A stretch of 64,000 nt of DNA, taken from NCBI GenBank assembly GCA_007026445.1, contig VDMD01000006.1, positions 248,001-312,000 of the forward strand, written 5' to 3'. The first letter of the stretch is position 1. Every line of letters starts with the position of its first letter. The DNA is from Schizophyllum amplum (Eukaryota; Basidiomycota; Agaricomycetes; Agaricales; Schizophyllaceae). Of the stretch, positions 36,303 to 48,827 are shown piece after piece. Made by a program: the position numbers and the translations under genes. Below the pieces are notes generated by a model. That model saw nothing but the letters and a program-made list of their open reading frames with translations. It was not told the origin of the DNA and did not search any database.

Positions 36303-37539
36303 TCAGCGCTTACCGCACGAGTCGATTATGTGCTGCCTTACCCGGCGCTGCTCCACACCTCCGACGCCCTCGACGTCCTCGGGCGCCTCATTCTCCTGGT
36401 TGAGCTGAAGGTCCATCAGAAAATCATGTCCGCGCGATCCGCCTGACCACACACCCGCTCCCGGTCTGCGCCAGCGTTGATAATCAGGACGGCCGCTTCA
36501 GCGTGTCCAGACTCAATCGCGAGGTGAAGAGGCGTGTTTCCTTTGGATGCAATGATACTCATCATGAGCTTACGGCATATCTCGAGAGGTGCGTACGAAC
36601 CAATTCTATCACCAGTATTCAGTCGTGTCTTGTTCGGGGCGGTCGAGCCATCTAGAAGTAGCTTGATGAACCCTACGGAACCTGTGGTGGCCGCACGATG
36701 TCTGGAGAGATTGGTATAGCTGTAGATGGTCTCAGGAATTATGAGGACTCACAGGGGTACTTGGTTCGCCCTGTCTTTCGCGTTTATCTGCTCAACACAA
36801 TAGTACGCTCGGTTACAAAATTACTTGACGACTTACATCGGCGCCTCTAGAGATTAAGAATCTGCCGATCTGATGCACGCGCGCCAGGTCAGCTATGCTT
36901 GCACAATGGTAGTAACGTGGCGTACATCTATCCGAGCCTTGGAAGCGGCATAGTGCCTACCACGGGTGCAGTGAGATGAGGGGATTTATATGATTGTACG
37001 ACAGGCGCGTACGTACAGAGGCGTTATTCCCTTGTCGGTCTTGCTGTATTGCTCTTGAGGTCAGCGCGGAAAGGTCACGTAGGCAGGTTATACGGACGCA
37101 TTGACGGTTGCTCCCGCACCGACCAGTTCCTGTACGACCTCTGTCCAGCCTGCGCTGCCTGTAACAACTTGAGGAGGAAAGCTTACAGTATATGAAGTGC
37201 TTACTAGCTATATGGATAGGCGTCCATCCACCAGGATCTTGCTTGTCCACCTCGGCCTTGTTATCAATCAAGTAACGAACAATGTCGATGGCGCCTGAAG
37301 ATGCTGCCCAATGCAGTGGTGTCCTACCATCCTGATGCATGGTCAGACCAAGATAGCGCCAGCACCAAGCGCACATACCGCATCGACAGCATTGACTTGG
37401 GATGGATCTTCCGATATTAAAGTCCGTAGTAGCGAGAGCTGCTCTGTAGTGGCAACGTGATTACAAACCTGCTATTCGCCAGATGAAGTACGGTTTCCGC
37501 ACTATTCTGCGCAGCTGTGTGTGCTGAAAGCGTAGGCAT
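36303..37539 (-). CDS. Ankyrin-repeat protein, gankyrin/Nas6-like (proteasome 19S assembly chaperone)
   Basis: Short exons join to consecutive ankyrin repeats: DGRTPLHWAASSGAIDIVRY, LIDNKAEVDKQDPGGWTPIH, SSAGWTEVVQELVGAGATVN, DKGITPLHYAASKARID, IGRFLISRGAD, INAKDRANQVPLHRAATTGS and GNTPLHLAIESGHAEAAVL. A tail APEDVEGVGGVEQRRVRQHI ends at the stop 36303-36305. Repeat order and the WTPIHIASSAGW step resemble PSMD10/Nas6, which chaperones base assembly of the 26S proteasome regulatory particle. The ATG is uncertain: 37539 is used here, but a start at 37737 with an extra exon is possible, and the first exon junction is not resolved. Confidence 0.72.
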
Positions 37540-37795
37540 ATTAACCCTGTTAGGCAAAGAATGAGCGTCAGCGAGATAGAGTGGGCACTGGAGGATACGT
37601 ACGGGTCAAGAGTGAAGACGCGTCGGAAGGGTGGTGACGCGTTCAACAACCGCCACAAATTCTCGGCCGTTACCGACGGAAGCTAGCGGGCCGATCATAG
37701 ACTCGGGGCCGACTACACTTGTCTTCAACATCCACTGCGGCAAAGGTGGATTTGTGTCGCTGGCTGGCTAGCTGACCACTCCATTAGTGCCTGAA

Positions 37796-39829
37796 ATGCC
37801 CACCATTATACATGGCTCTTCTCCCCTGACATCAGAGCTTCCTTCTGCTTCGCCGCATTCTCTGCTCCCTTTCCTCCAATCGCAGCCACAAAACACTCTG
37901 ACGCGACTTTACCAACGACCATCATCATGCCTCTCCATTTTCCGGTATTCTACTTCAATTTTATCTTATTCTTTCACTCATACCTCTGCCAGCCTCCTCG
38001 GGCCACTTGAACGGCAGATAATAATGAATCTTTTGTGGCTGGAGTCCGCGGTTCCTGTCTCAACCATGAATGCATGGGTCGTAAGAGATCATCAACGGTA
38101 ATATCTCGTATATAATGGGGGAAGAGTATGTGTAACGATGTCATTTACAGGGTTTACGAAGACGCGCTGGAGACACTTGGGAAATTGCACATCGTGCCCT
38201 CCTCGACGGTGAAGCTAGCCGTGCATCCGACGTTCAAATCAAGCCTGCGGCAGGCGTTAACTGGAGGGTGCGCCCCAATGGCACGCTTATCTCACAATGC
38301 TGAAGCCGCGCAAGGGGTACCCAAGGCAGCTTTGGGATACCGGCGGAACTGGACGGCAAGCAGCAGGCGCCCGACGTGCCCAAATTAGATGGTTACGCGC
38401 TGGAACGATGGGAGGTAAGCCGCTGCTGCTCTCATTGACTGCTCAGCTCACGGTGTGTGTGCCTTCGCCAAGACCATCCTTCATTTCATGGTGTCGTCTG
38501 GCACAGGGCAAGAGTCCGCACAACCAGCAGCCGGCGTCACGTACCTGCTAAAGGAAAGCGGCTTGATGGAAAGCCGAGGGTGCGTCTAGGCTGCATCCAC
38601 ACGCGATGCCCATTCACTCGCCGAAAGGGGTCTCTTGCGAATTACTTCGGCCGGATTCCAGTTCCTCCTTTTGACGCCCCACGCTCAGCTGTGGGAGCTT
38701 TTACTGCACTATCTGCGCCTGCAGGAGGTTAAGCCAGTCACCGTATATCGCTTCCGCTTCTAAAACCTGTCAACCTAGGCCAACAACATTGATCTCGTCG
38801 AAGTGCTCAGCTTCCTCTTTATGGTGTCCACTATGGAACTGGGAAAGGTAAGATGCTTTTGCCTTCCACGCGCTGTGTAAAAATGTTGACGGACTTTTCC
38901 CGTCAGGAATACTCGACGGAAAACTTAAGTACGAGTCAAACGGTTGTAATGGACGATCTGCGTCACTACGGACTGTTGTGGCAGCGGAAGGTTCGGGGAC
39001 GACGCGCCATTGGCCGAGGCAGTGTCTGATATCCTCGCAGAAGAACTACCCTCGGTTCAGCCCGACGCGACTAGCGACAAGCCTCACCTCTTCTGCACCC
39101 CCGCTCCCCACCTCCTCCGGACTGACGTCGGGCCCCAAAGAGGGATTCATTGTGCTTGAGACGAACTATCGGGTGTATGCGTACACAGGTACGCCTGCGC
39201 TCGTGCTCTATCTCTGCGGAGCTAACGAGAAGCCCAGACAACGCGCTGCAGACCGCTGTCCTAAACCTGTTCATTACGCCGAAATACAGGTTCCCAAACC
39301 TCGTTGTCGGATCGATCACGCGCGAAAGCGTCAAGCGGGCGATGTCCAATGGCATTACAGCCGACCAGGTCGGTCTTACACTGCTTATATTCATTCAGAG
39401 TTCTGTCTGAGCTCGCCTTTCGCAGATAATCAGCTACCTGATCACCCACGCGCACCCCCAGATGCACAAACATGTCCGTATCTCCCGTAAATCATCGACG
39501 GCGACTAACAACTCTCCAGAACCCTTTGCTGCCCGTCACGGTGCAGGATCAAATTCGGCTTTGGGAGCTCGAGCGCAACCGCACGAAATCGCAGCCAGGT
39601 AGGTGCCATTCGAGTCAGGAAATGCGCGTGTGCTAATCACAACACACGCATCCAAGGGTTCCTATACACCGAGTTTGCATCGCAGGCCGACTACGACTAC
39701 GTTCTCACATACGCAAAACAGCTCAACGTCGTGCTATGGGAGAACCCGACCAAACGATGCTTCTTCGCCGCATTAGAAGGGCACGCGAACATCAGAGGGT
39801 TTATCGAGCGCAAGAGGGCTGGCGCGTAG
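37796..39829 (+). CDS. TFB2: TFIIH core subunit Tfb2 / p52
   Basis: About ten exons (the first 37796-37944, the second from 37993) read [76 protein letters not shown] and [20 protein letters not shown]. They continue with [73 protein letters not shown] and [14 protein letters not shown], ending [10 protein letters not shown] at 39829. The order matches the whole p52 subunit. It anchors XPB in TFIIH for transcription initiation and nucleotide excision repair. Its start is only about 60-260 bp from that of the divergent ankyrin gene. Confidence 0.93.
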
Positions 39830-40251
39830 TCGTTACCAAGTCGTTATACTTTTGTGGTACTCGTGAGCGGCCATCTCGGCGAGATTCACCATCACCACGG
39901 GGGATGAGGAGGCTTTGAGGCGTGTGGTCGTGTACCCTCCGCCTTGGACGCGTCGCGCGCGAGTTCCCGCCAGGAACTTGAAACCATGGGCCATCGACAA
40001 GTCATTCGGGTGTGGCCATGGGGCATTCCCCGGGTTGTGATTTGCAGGGAGAAAATTCCGATTTTCTGAGTCAGATATGTACAGCAGTGGCCGATCTTGC
40101 CATACAGGATGTGTCGAGAAAATTATATACAATATAGTGACAAGCCCAAGTCCAAGAAATGGTGCCTCCGGATCGTATGCGTGCGGATATACTGGGAAAA
40201 CACGTCGTAAAGCTACAAGGTCTGTCATGTCGTCTATGATACCATGATGTG
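39830..40251. other. Convergent intergenic region
   Basis: 3' sides of Tfb2 and the WOPR gene; no gene seen. Confidence 0.4.
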
Positions 40252-42008
40252 CTAGTTGTCCTCGGGAAAAAACTCCTCGTGATCGCGCATACTGGGCAGC
40301 GGCTCGCCCATGTCGAACGGTGGCGGCGGTCCAGACGCAAGCGAGTGCAATGATGGGGTTGATGATATGCGTGGAAGCGGAAGGGAATTTGCGTCGTGAA
40401 CGGACCACTGCAAAGGATGGTTGACAATAGGCGAGGCCGGCTGGTACGAGTAGCGACTGCTGTACGGAACGGGATGCAAGGACGGCGGGCTATGGTGCAG
40501 GGATGCAGGACTGTGATGCTGCGCAATGGGACTCCGTTGTATTTGAGGATTGTCCAGAATCCAAGATAAAGATGACGGGCCGGCACTGGCGGACCTCATA
40601 GTGGAAGGTCCCGGCGTAGGATATCGTGAAGCGCCATAAGGATCATCGTGTGCCAGCTGCCGTCCTCTCGCTGAGCTCAAAGGCGGTATTTGGTACGGTG
40701 CGCCAGTCGTGCGCGAGCGCGGACGCCCAGAGAAGGTGCTGGATGAGGCATAGGAGTCATATGCCTGAGTAGAAGTACCCTGCGCATGCCAACGCCCGCT
40801 AGGTGGTGACATATCCGGCGACCACGATGGATGAGATGCTGAAGGTGCTGCAGGAGCTCTGGACCACAGATCGGGAGTGCTTGACGATGCAGCCATACGA
40901 TGAGGAAGGGGTGAGGATATGCGTGCATGGTCGGAGATGGGGTACAGAGAGCTGCCGGTGAACGAATTTTTTGGGGAGAGAACGGGCGAGAACAACGAGG
41001 TCTGCGAGTAGGATTCCTCGGACTTGCAGAATGGTCCAGCGACATGTTCGTCGTCGTCTTCCTCGTCGGCCCTACACGTTATGAGTTCAGGTATACGCGG
41101 CGAGCTCGTTCGTCACGTACGCTACAATGGGCCGTCCATCTGAGTCCATGACAATTTTGGGAGGAATGCGAAAGCTTGTCAGACGGAAAACATGGGGACT
41201 CATGTATGGCCCCATGATATCTGTCCGAGCTGTAGGCCGCTGTTTCGTGATGAGGTCGTATTGTAACGCATATATGGACCGTGCATACCTTGAGGAGGCC
41301 GCTCTGCATATCCGCGGCTGAGTAGTACGCAACAAGATGCCAATCCGCGTCATTGATCGTGACGGTTATGGTCTGCGTCGCGGTCAGTACGAGCAGATTA
41401 TCAATGGGGAATACTCACCTTCTTGTGAAGCCCTTCGAGCTTGAACGTCGTGGTCTCTAGCGCGGTATTACGGAAGCCCGAGTACAGTTGCTCGGTGGGG
41501 CTTGGGGAGGCTCTATGACGCGATGTGGCAGATTCCTCTGACGCAAAGCTGCGTCTGCTTCCTCGCCCTTGAGGTCGCTCGTTGATTTCGCGATATACCT
41601 GACCTCGCCGTTACGCCACAGCGAGGTAAGACGGTCTTGTGTGCTCACAAGAAAGTTCTTATGAATCCTCGAAGGGGACCAGAGCTGCGCGTTTGTCAGT
41701 AAGCGCATATATGCGCATAGAATGGCACGCACCATGCCGTCCGTCCATCGCTTTATGCCACTGAGAGTTGCGAGGTAAGCAGGGAGCGATCTCCGGCGGA
41801 TATTCACGCGCCTTTCTTCCACGGCAAAGACGAACACCGCGCCAGAGTGGATCATTGCCCGCCGTTCGTTCTCGTTCAGTCGGCGCCGGATACGAGGTAC
41901 GATGCCTTGCGACGCTGCGTGGACGAGTCTGAGGGCGTCGAGGGTGGTCTCGACGGCCCCATAGTAGGAGGGGACATGGTCGTCCTGCGCGCTGGCGCTC
42001 GACGACAT
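40252..42008 (-). CDS. WOPR (Gti1/Pac2 family) transcription regulator
   Basis: Start MSSSASAQDDHVPSYYGAVE at 42008. The WOPR domain reads YYGAVETTLDALRLVHAASQ, RIRRRLNENERRAMIHSGAV, FVFAVEESGIKRWTDGM, LWSPSRIHKNFLVYREINER, YSGFRNTALETTTFKLEGL and TITVTINDADWHLVAYYSA. Producing VEESGIKRWTDG requires removing a 51-nt intron at 41811-41761 that begins GC rather than GT. A long serine/proline-rich tail follows (exon to 40252, ending EEFFPEDN). Relatives such as Wor1, Ryp1 and Pac2 bind DNA and control morphology and development. Splicing at other sites was chosen so that the domain consensus stays in frame. Confidence 0.87.
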
Positions 42009-44038
42009 CAGCGGCGGAGACAAGAAGAAGAAATGAATCCGCGGCGGTCAGTTCGGTGGTGACTATATAAACAATGGCAAGGCCATTTCGGGTGACCCGC
42101 CTGGCCGCCCGTCGGCGTGGGTCAAGTCGCCGAAAACCCGTATTAACGCCCAAACAGGAAATTCAATTCTGCACCCATTTGTCCTTCAGGAAATCCCCCG
42201 GGCGGAGGCAAAATTCATGCCGGATTCCTGACGTCCGGGACTCGAGTGTAGCCCCGATATGGCCTCAAAGACCCAAGTTGGGCGGCCACCTCCCCGTCGC
42301 CATGCCTCGCAATACCCCCTCGCGTTGCGGCGTGCGATTATCGAAGGCGCCCAATGTGTTGGCAACTAACGTGCTAGGGTAGTCCCGTGGTCGAGGCCAG
42401 GTATCCACGCGCCTTCGACATTCGAACGTCCCCCAGCACGGCATCGGCCTTCCCTCGACGGGGAGATCGACTTCCTTCTTGCTCAAACGTCGATCAAACC
42501 TGTCAAGGGCTCTCAGACGAAGCAAAGGTATCCCAAGACATGAAACTCACGAACATGCGGCGGACGCCTTCACGAATCAACAGTAAGGACTCGGTCATGT
42601 ATTCGCTGGATACAGACAGTAACAAAGGCACAGGAGTCGTCCCGTAATCGATCACATTGCCCAACTCAGCTGCAGGAAGCGCCTTCGTAAGCGATACCCC
42701 GTTGACCGCTTCCCACCGGTATATTGTCGCCCAGCTGCGTTCAGCCTGGCTCGAGTCTGGTCTGAAGCTGTTTCTCTATACAGGCGCAGCAACTGTCAAG
42801 TGGGACGCCACACTTTGATTACCGTGCCCGAAGACCTTGACGACAACATGTGCGCAGCTGAGCGGTGAAGCGATATAGAACCGCGGCCTCCATGCGAACT
42901 TTCTCTCCCGGGAACCTGAGAATATGGCAGACCTGAAATGGTCAATGCAACAGTTCGTATGATATACAAGTGGGACTCACCGAAGGCCGACTATAACGGC
43001 AGGTGTGTGCGTGTGAAGCGGTGAGAAGGACGGTGTCGCTCATTCTCCTTGCTATTTTCTTGCTGTCGCCAGCTTATACGGAGGAGGATGGAGCAGATAC
43101 GCGCATACAAGCATAGCCGCGACATATCTAGCAACATCCTTACGAGAAGCACCCAAGGGATCGTCGTGTGATCTAGAAGCTTGAGCAACGGGACCAAAAT
43201 AAGAGAGAATAGCATACCGATCAAAGCATCGGCGCTGCAATTCAGAGCAGGCCGAGCATATTGCCAGCTCCCCGCGTGCGGATTCGATGCTCTCCCAGCT
43301 AGCCGTGCACATACCCACCGCGTACCGAAGTTTTGCGTACGTTGCTTGTGGTTCGCGGAGAATAGTAGCACTTTCGGGGCAGATCGAGGAAGTACACGTA
43401 CACGGCAACGATAAGGGGACATAGGTATCATTCGCACATAGACCACTGCAGTAGACGCGACAAGGCGCAGTGCAGCTGAATGAATGTCTCCCCGAGTATT
43501 GATGCGCATAAAAGCCGGACTAGTCAGTGCGAGAAGGACTGTCGTGTTGGGAGAGGTACGCAGGCTGAGCATACGGGCTGTCGAACACATGCGTCCAGGT
43601 TCTCTCCGAGTGTTGCTCGGGTTGGAGTGAGGCCTATTGAGTGAGGACGAGAGCGGAAGTCGTTATGCAGTCTACGGCTCTAACAAGCCATGATGCGCCG
43701 CCACGAGTTGGTTGTCATATGTATGTTGAAAGGCGGCGCGGAGGCGGCAGTAACTGCCAGTAAGCGGCAGTTGGCGGAGCGTTGCCCGAATGATCAAGAC
43801 ACTGGAGTTGTAGGATACAAAGAGCTGTGGCAATCGGATCGCATGACAGACATGATATGCGTCCCGTTGAGATATGAGCTGAGAAAAGCATACTTACCAT
43901 CCGTGGCCATGGACGGAAAGGCCAAGAGGGTTCGGTATCTCCCGCGTCTCGCGTGGCTGTCGGTTCCACCCGAATGTCCACGTGCAGGCGGCGCGGACGG
44001 AGGAAGTTCAACTGTTGCTTGTACGCATTGCATGAGCC
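42009..44038. other. Two-kilobase region with one doubtful membrane-protein frame
   Basis: A TATATAAA-like sequence lies at about 42063-42070, upstream of the WOPR start. An uninterrupted 199-codon frame on the minus strand (42991-43590) includes two hydrophobic stretches (LIGMLFSLILVPLLKLL, IPWVLLVRMLLDMSRLCLY) but no known family. Parallel frames also look plausible, so the true exon structure is unclear. Confidence 0.3.
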
Positions 44039-44537
44039 ATGTCGAGCCCAGCTCCCACCAAGCCGGTTAAGCCTGCCTTGAATGGGTCCAAGGCAGAGCC
44101 GAAGAAGGGCTCGGGGCCCGACGTATCCAGTCCTCACGAGTTGACCGCCTTCGTGAGTGTCATGCCTCGTTTTCGTCCACGTTCAGCGTGTTCAAGGAAT
44201 GTAAACGCATTCATCTCTGACTACAACACTCATCCTCCTCATGATTTCTGTGCTCTCCCACTGAATGACTATCCAACCCCCAGGTGGAGACCCTCCTGTC
44301 TCAATTGGACGACAAGTTCGAATCGATGTCCGGTCAGATTTTGGAGAGAAGTAGGCGCGTGTCTGCCCCTGTGCAAGGGCTTAGCTCATTTCTTCCTTAG
44401 TGGACCAGATGTCCGCCCGCGTGGACGCACTTGAGGCGTCCATCCAGGACATCATCAGCGACGATTTGTCGCCCGGCTCGCCCCCGCCCGTTACGCAAAG
44501 CATGAGCGGCCGAAAGTCTGGAGTACCAGGCTCGTAA
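44039..44537 (+). CDS. Heat shock factor-binding protein 1 (HSBP1)-like
   Basis: Exons 44039-44152, 44284-44350 and 44401-44537 give 105 residues with GT-AG introns. A short basic N-terminus precedes the conserved coiled coil ELTAFVETLLSQLDDKFESM, GQILERMDQMSARVDALEAS, which is the HSBP1 heptad pattern. A short acidic and serine/proline-rich tail follows (DDLSPGSPPPV). HSBP1 proteins are small hexameric coiled coils that bind the HSF1 trimer and damp the heat-shock response, and some also act in WASH complex assembly. Confidence 0.88.
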
Positions 44538-45977
44538 AGCGCTCGATGGACCCTTCAGACGTATTTTGTCCAGTCAAGTTCTACTTCGCACACATCCTAG
44601 GTAGGAATCTGGCATCACGACTCCCCAAACTAGTACAACTACCCAAACTACGCACGATTCGGATACACAAGCACTATAGTACGTTACACGTTCGCTGATA
44701 ATCGAGGAGTGGGCTCTTCCCCGTCGGGGTGAACCCTTAGCATCAGGACCATGCCCGCCGCGCGCGGATTGAGAGCTCGTAAGTAGTCTGTCTTTACCCG
44801 TATGCCAGTGCGTAGCCGCGGCCTATACTTGCGGTCGGTCAACTCAGGATGGGGACGCGAATGACGACCTTGGAGTACTGCTCTTTAGGCCGAGAGCAAC
44901 GCCGAAAGCTATAGCAGGTAAGTATGGCTCGGCCGTGTTCGCCATTCTTGATGAGAAGAGACAAAAGACCGGCGGCGAGCTAGAGCGTGCTCCGCGACTG
45001 TTGCGCGACACAATGGTGCTGACTCTGCCCAAGTTCAAAGAGGGCCGGATTGGGCTGTACGAAGTTCAGAATCACGTTGTCGAAGTCGAGTAAGCGGCCC
45101 AACAGACAACAATAGGCGGCTCGGATGGGGAGAAGCGCCGTGTGGCCTGAGAGCGGGTCAATGGTTGGTATCTTGTGCGATAGACATGCAGGCGCATTGA
45201 CAACGCTCACCTTGTATCGCCATACAGTGCCCGTGAGATATGTTGCGTAGGAAAAGCACGCCATATACTCCGACGCGGTCTTGTCCATCCCATACCCAAG
45301 GGTATGAATGTTCTGCGCTCCAGATATTTGGACGGCGATGATCGGATTCATACGGAAGAGACTTAATTTCAAGCCTATCTTGCCTCAGTTGTCGTAGAAT
45401 GAGAGGGTCAGCCCTTTAGGAAGGCGATGCATATTGCTGCAGTGCGATGGGTGAGCCGCTTCGGTCGGATTCGTCTGGGACTCGGAGCCGATAGACATCC
45501 ATCGGTTATAGAATCACGCCAAGTCAGCTACAAGCGCACCACAGATATGCGGCCTACGCGATCGGGAGAGGAAGTCGTATGCAGAGAGAAGAGACGCACT
45601 CTGTGCCGTTCCGGGTCGGGCGCTCACGAAGAGGAACTCATGGGCTGAGGAAACAGGGATCTTCGCCAAAGCATTCAGTCCAGTCCAGGCCGCGCAAGCT
45701 AGACATCGAAGCAGAGGGCGCGAGAGCTGAACGTTTCCAGCGAAGGATCTTGTCCATCTTGCAGAGATGATGGACGGCGAGCAAGCGAGGCGAAAAGACA
45801 AGGCGCAGCAAATTAGCCATCGGACCCGGTCCGCAATCCCGGTGATCCACGTTTCTTTCCCCCTGTCGACGTTCGCCCAGTTTCCTTGCTGAGTTCCTCC
45901 CAGGTTCCTCCTAGTTCCTCTCAGGTTTCTCTCCGGATCCTCTACGTCTCTGCTGTATTCCTTCCAAAAGACTGGAG
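44538..45977. other. 1.4-kb region with unresolved small coding candidates
   Basis: Two overlapping candidates compete. On the plus strand, 44848-45092 encodes a clean 80-residue frame (DDLGVLLFRPRATPKAIAGK, LPKFKEGRIGLYEVQNHVVE) behind a possible acceptor. On the minus strand, 45372-45212 encodes IHTLGYGMDKTASEYMACFS followed by a good GTGAGC donor. I recognise neither and cannot complete either gene. Confidence 0.3.
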
Positions 45978-47316
45978 ATGGTGTCTGTCACAATCAACCC
46001 TGCAGGCCGCCCGCCTGCTTTCGCGCGTGGCTTGCCGGTGACCGTGGATGTCCCCGACAATGGCACGGTTGCAGATATCAAGGCTGCTATTCGTGCCAAG
46101 TTTCCCCAGGTACGTCGTGCGTACTCTTGTGTGTCTATAACAGTGCTGATAAGGCCACTAGTTCCACTTGTCACGCCAGAAGCTCAGTGTTCCCTCGGAC
46201 AAGAAAGCAATAGTGGACGAAACCCGAGTGCAGGACCTTTTCGCCGATGCGTCGGCGGGAGAGCTCGTGGTGAAGGACCTGGGCCCTCAGATCAGCTGGA
46301 GGACGGTATTCTTGATTGAATATGTACGTGACGCCTTGCATGGATCAGTAGCTGCATGCTTACCTACGGCAGGTCGGGCCACTCCTCATCCACCCCGTAT
46401 TCTACTACTACCCGCGTCTGTGCTATGGGCAGGATGTGCAACATAGCAGTATGCAGACGTGCGTGTATCCCTTCTGGCCTGGCAAAACGCGCTGCTCACA
46501 GATCGCAGCTACGTCTTCGCGCTCGTCATGGGTCATTTTGTCAAGCGCGAACTAGAAACGATGTTGTCAGTCCCTCCCCTCATTCTGCGCTGGTCGCCGA
46601 GTTGATCTGTCTTCAGCGTCCATCGCTTCTCGCACGCCACAATGCCGTTCTTCAACGTGTTCAAGAAGTAAGGAACATCGTCGTCGGTCCTTTGTTCCCG
46701 GCTAACCTGCGCACCGTCTAGCTCTGGGCATTACCACATTCTGAGCGGTATGCATGTGCACGCAGCTTCCCATGCTACACTGACGCCGGCGTAGGTCTAC
46801 TTTTGGCGCTTGACGTATACAGGCCTAAGTACTCGGCGCCTGCAGTTGCGGGCACGCTCATGGAAAACTCCACGTTTCTCAATGTTTGCGCTGGTCTAGT
46901 CGTCGTGCGTGTCTCCCTCTGAACCGTTGATTCATAACGAACCCGTCTTGGCAGGCGTTCGAGCTGTGCAATCTCAATGCACACATGGTGCTCCGCTCCT
47001 TGCGTCCCGCCGGAACCACGAAGCGCGGAATTCCTTACGGCTTTGGCTTTGGACTAGTCTCTTGCCCGAACTATCTGTTCGAAACTCTAGCTTGGACGAC
47101 CATCTCTGTGATGACGGGCGGAAGTCCTGCATGTAAGTCAACCTGATCCTGCATTGTCGAGACTTTCGCTGATGATCTTCCCCAGCGATACTATTTCTCG
47201 TCGTCGCGACTGCACAAATGGCTGCATGGGCCATGAAGAAACACAAAATGTACAAGAAGGAGTTTGGCAAGTCTTACCCTCGCGGGAGAAAGGCCATGTT
47301 CCCCTTCATCTTCTAG
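45978..47316 (+). CDS. TSC13: Very-long-chain trans-2,3-enoyl-CoA reductase (Tsc13/TECR)
   Basis: Starts MVSVTINPAGRPPAFARGLP at 45978. The N-terminal ubiquitin-like segment (VPDNGTVADIKAAIRAKFPQ, LSVPSDKKAIVDETRVQDLF) typical of TECR is followed by ISWRTVFLIEYVGPLLIHPV, YVFALVMGHFVKRELETMFV, HRFSHATMPFFNVFKN and the steroid 5-alpha-reductase-like C-terminal domain. That domain contains NAHMVLRSLRP, YGFGFGLVSCPNYLFE and a terminal basic tail KKHKMYKKEFGKSYP, with stop at 47316. The enzyme performs the last reduction of very-long-chain fatty acid elongation in the ER membrane. Seven or more small introns are present. Confidence 0.92.
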
Positions 47317-47865
47317 TTCTTCTGCGCTGTGATCGTACCGCTGCATCTTACACTCCGAACAATAGACGCTTATCGCGTGCTTATCTCCTGGAGATCCTGC
47401 CCGTCACCGATTACCTTCAGGTACTGAGCTTCGCTCGGGCATCCTCCTGTTCTGGTCCGTTCCCATGGGCTCAGTTTCGACACAGGGTTTGGACCGATAC
47501 AACGTCCATATATGGTCCGAGAAGTGCGGATACTTGCGAGGCAGACATGAGTGACCCAGCGACAGCGCGGACGCGTAGCCGCTTGTTTGCCGTTGCAGGC
47601 ATCAACAGTTGTGTCCTCTACCGACAATATACACTCGATTGACAGAGCCGTCACTGTGGTGAGCACGGTAGAATTTCCTCGTGATTTCTTGACATGTATA
47701 TAGGTTTGCTACAGTCAGGTGGCATGTTCTAAGTATGTAGGCCTTTCTTGAGTCCATATATGTACCATAAATAACCAGTCCCTAAAGGAAGACCCATGGA
47801 GGAAGAGAAAATACTGTAGGCGCACCAAGGTAACGTCTCATTCGAATCTACTTGAGCATAAGCGT
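47317..47865. other. Convergent intergenic region
   Basis: Lies between TSC13 and the GATA gene; nothing recognised. Confidence 0.4.
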
Positions 47866-48827
47866 CTAATCATTGCCAGTGTTCCGGGGCCTGATCTTGT
47901 CTCGCCTCAGAGACAGCGGGCGCTCCTTCCCTTTGAGACGCTCGTATACGCTGGCGGGCCAAGACGGTGAGCAACTTTCCCGAGCCGTCTGGACCGCGGG
48001 GAGACTCACCCGCACGCGTTGCAAACCTGGTCGCCAACTTTGTTGCGCCGCCACACGCTCGTCGTGCGCGTGTGGCAGTGGCTGCACTCAGGGCCCGTGT
48101 AGTTGGCCTCCCGGACCACGTCCGTGTCGTCGTCCGCATCGATGAGCTCCCTGGGCCGCAGCTTGCCCCGCTGGGTGAGGTAGAGGCCGCAGGCGTTGCA
48201 GAGAAGCCCGGAGACGCGCTGGTCGCGGCGCCACAAAGGTGTCGTGCGCGTCCGGCAGTGCCAGCATACCTTCTCCGGCGGTGTGGGCGGGCTGCTCGCA
48301 GGCACAGAGGCGGGCAGCGAAGAGCCGCCCGAGTGATATGCGGGATAGGAGGCCGATGCCGTTGGCGGCGTCCAGAGATTGGGGTCGTTGAGGAACTCCT
48401 CTAGATCCTGGATGCTCGGAGAGTAGTCCACCGCGGGATACTGCTGATGGAACGTGGTCGGCGCAACGGGATGGAACGAGGGTCCCGACCCGTAGACGGG
48501 CATAGCGTCGGAGGGATGCGACGGGTACGTGCTCGCCGCTTGGGACATCCAAGGCTGTGGCTCATGCGTGTAGGGTGCAGATGCGTATAGCTGAGTGTCC
48601 TGCGTGTACGCTAAGTGCGGGTACTGGCCCGCGCTGCCACCTCCGCCAGATGGTGAAGGGCGAGAGTATGCTGCTCCACGCGTTCAGTGAGTGCTTTGCG
48701 CAGACCATAAATTGAATGACTGACGATGAGATGAAACGAATGTTTGCGCGTCCCGTGAAGACGTGCGAGTATGTGAGGGGCGACGAGGAGTGACGCCGCC
48801 AGCATAGTATGTACCGTGGCTGGTCAT
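47866..48827 (-). CDS. GATA-type transcription factor with two zinc fingers
   Basis: Starts MTSHGTYYAGGVTPRRPSHT at 48827. A first intron with a GTCAGT donor leads into a Ser/Tyr/Pro-rich region (PYSRPSPSGGGGSAGQYPHL). Two GATA fingers follow, CWHCRTRTTPLWRRDQRVSG with LLCNACGLYLTQRG, then CSHCHTRTTSVWRRNKVGDQ with VCNACG. An intron falls directly after the last CNACG, and the final exon reads VYERLKGKERPLSLRRDKIR to a stop at 47866. The fingers are only about 26 residues apart. Two-finger fungal GATA factors include iron (SREP type) and nitrogen regulators, but the cysteine-rich linker of SREP proteins is not seen here. The regulon is unknown. Confidence 0.9.

Noticed and set aside
41457..41640. 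WOPR-region reading VRYIAKSTSDLKGEEADAAL
   Set aside because: It is the wrong frame; using the acceptor one step later gives VYREINERPQGRG, which matches the family.
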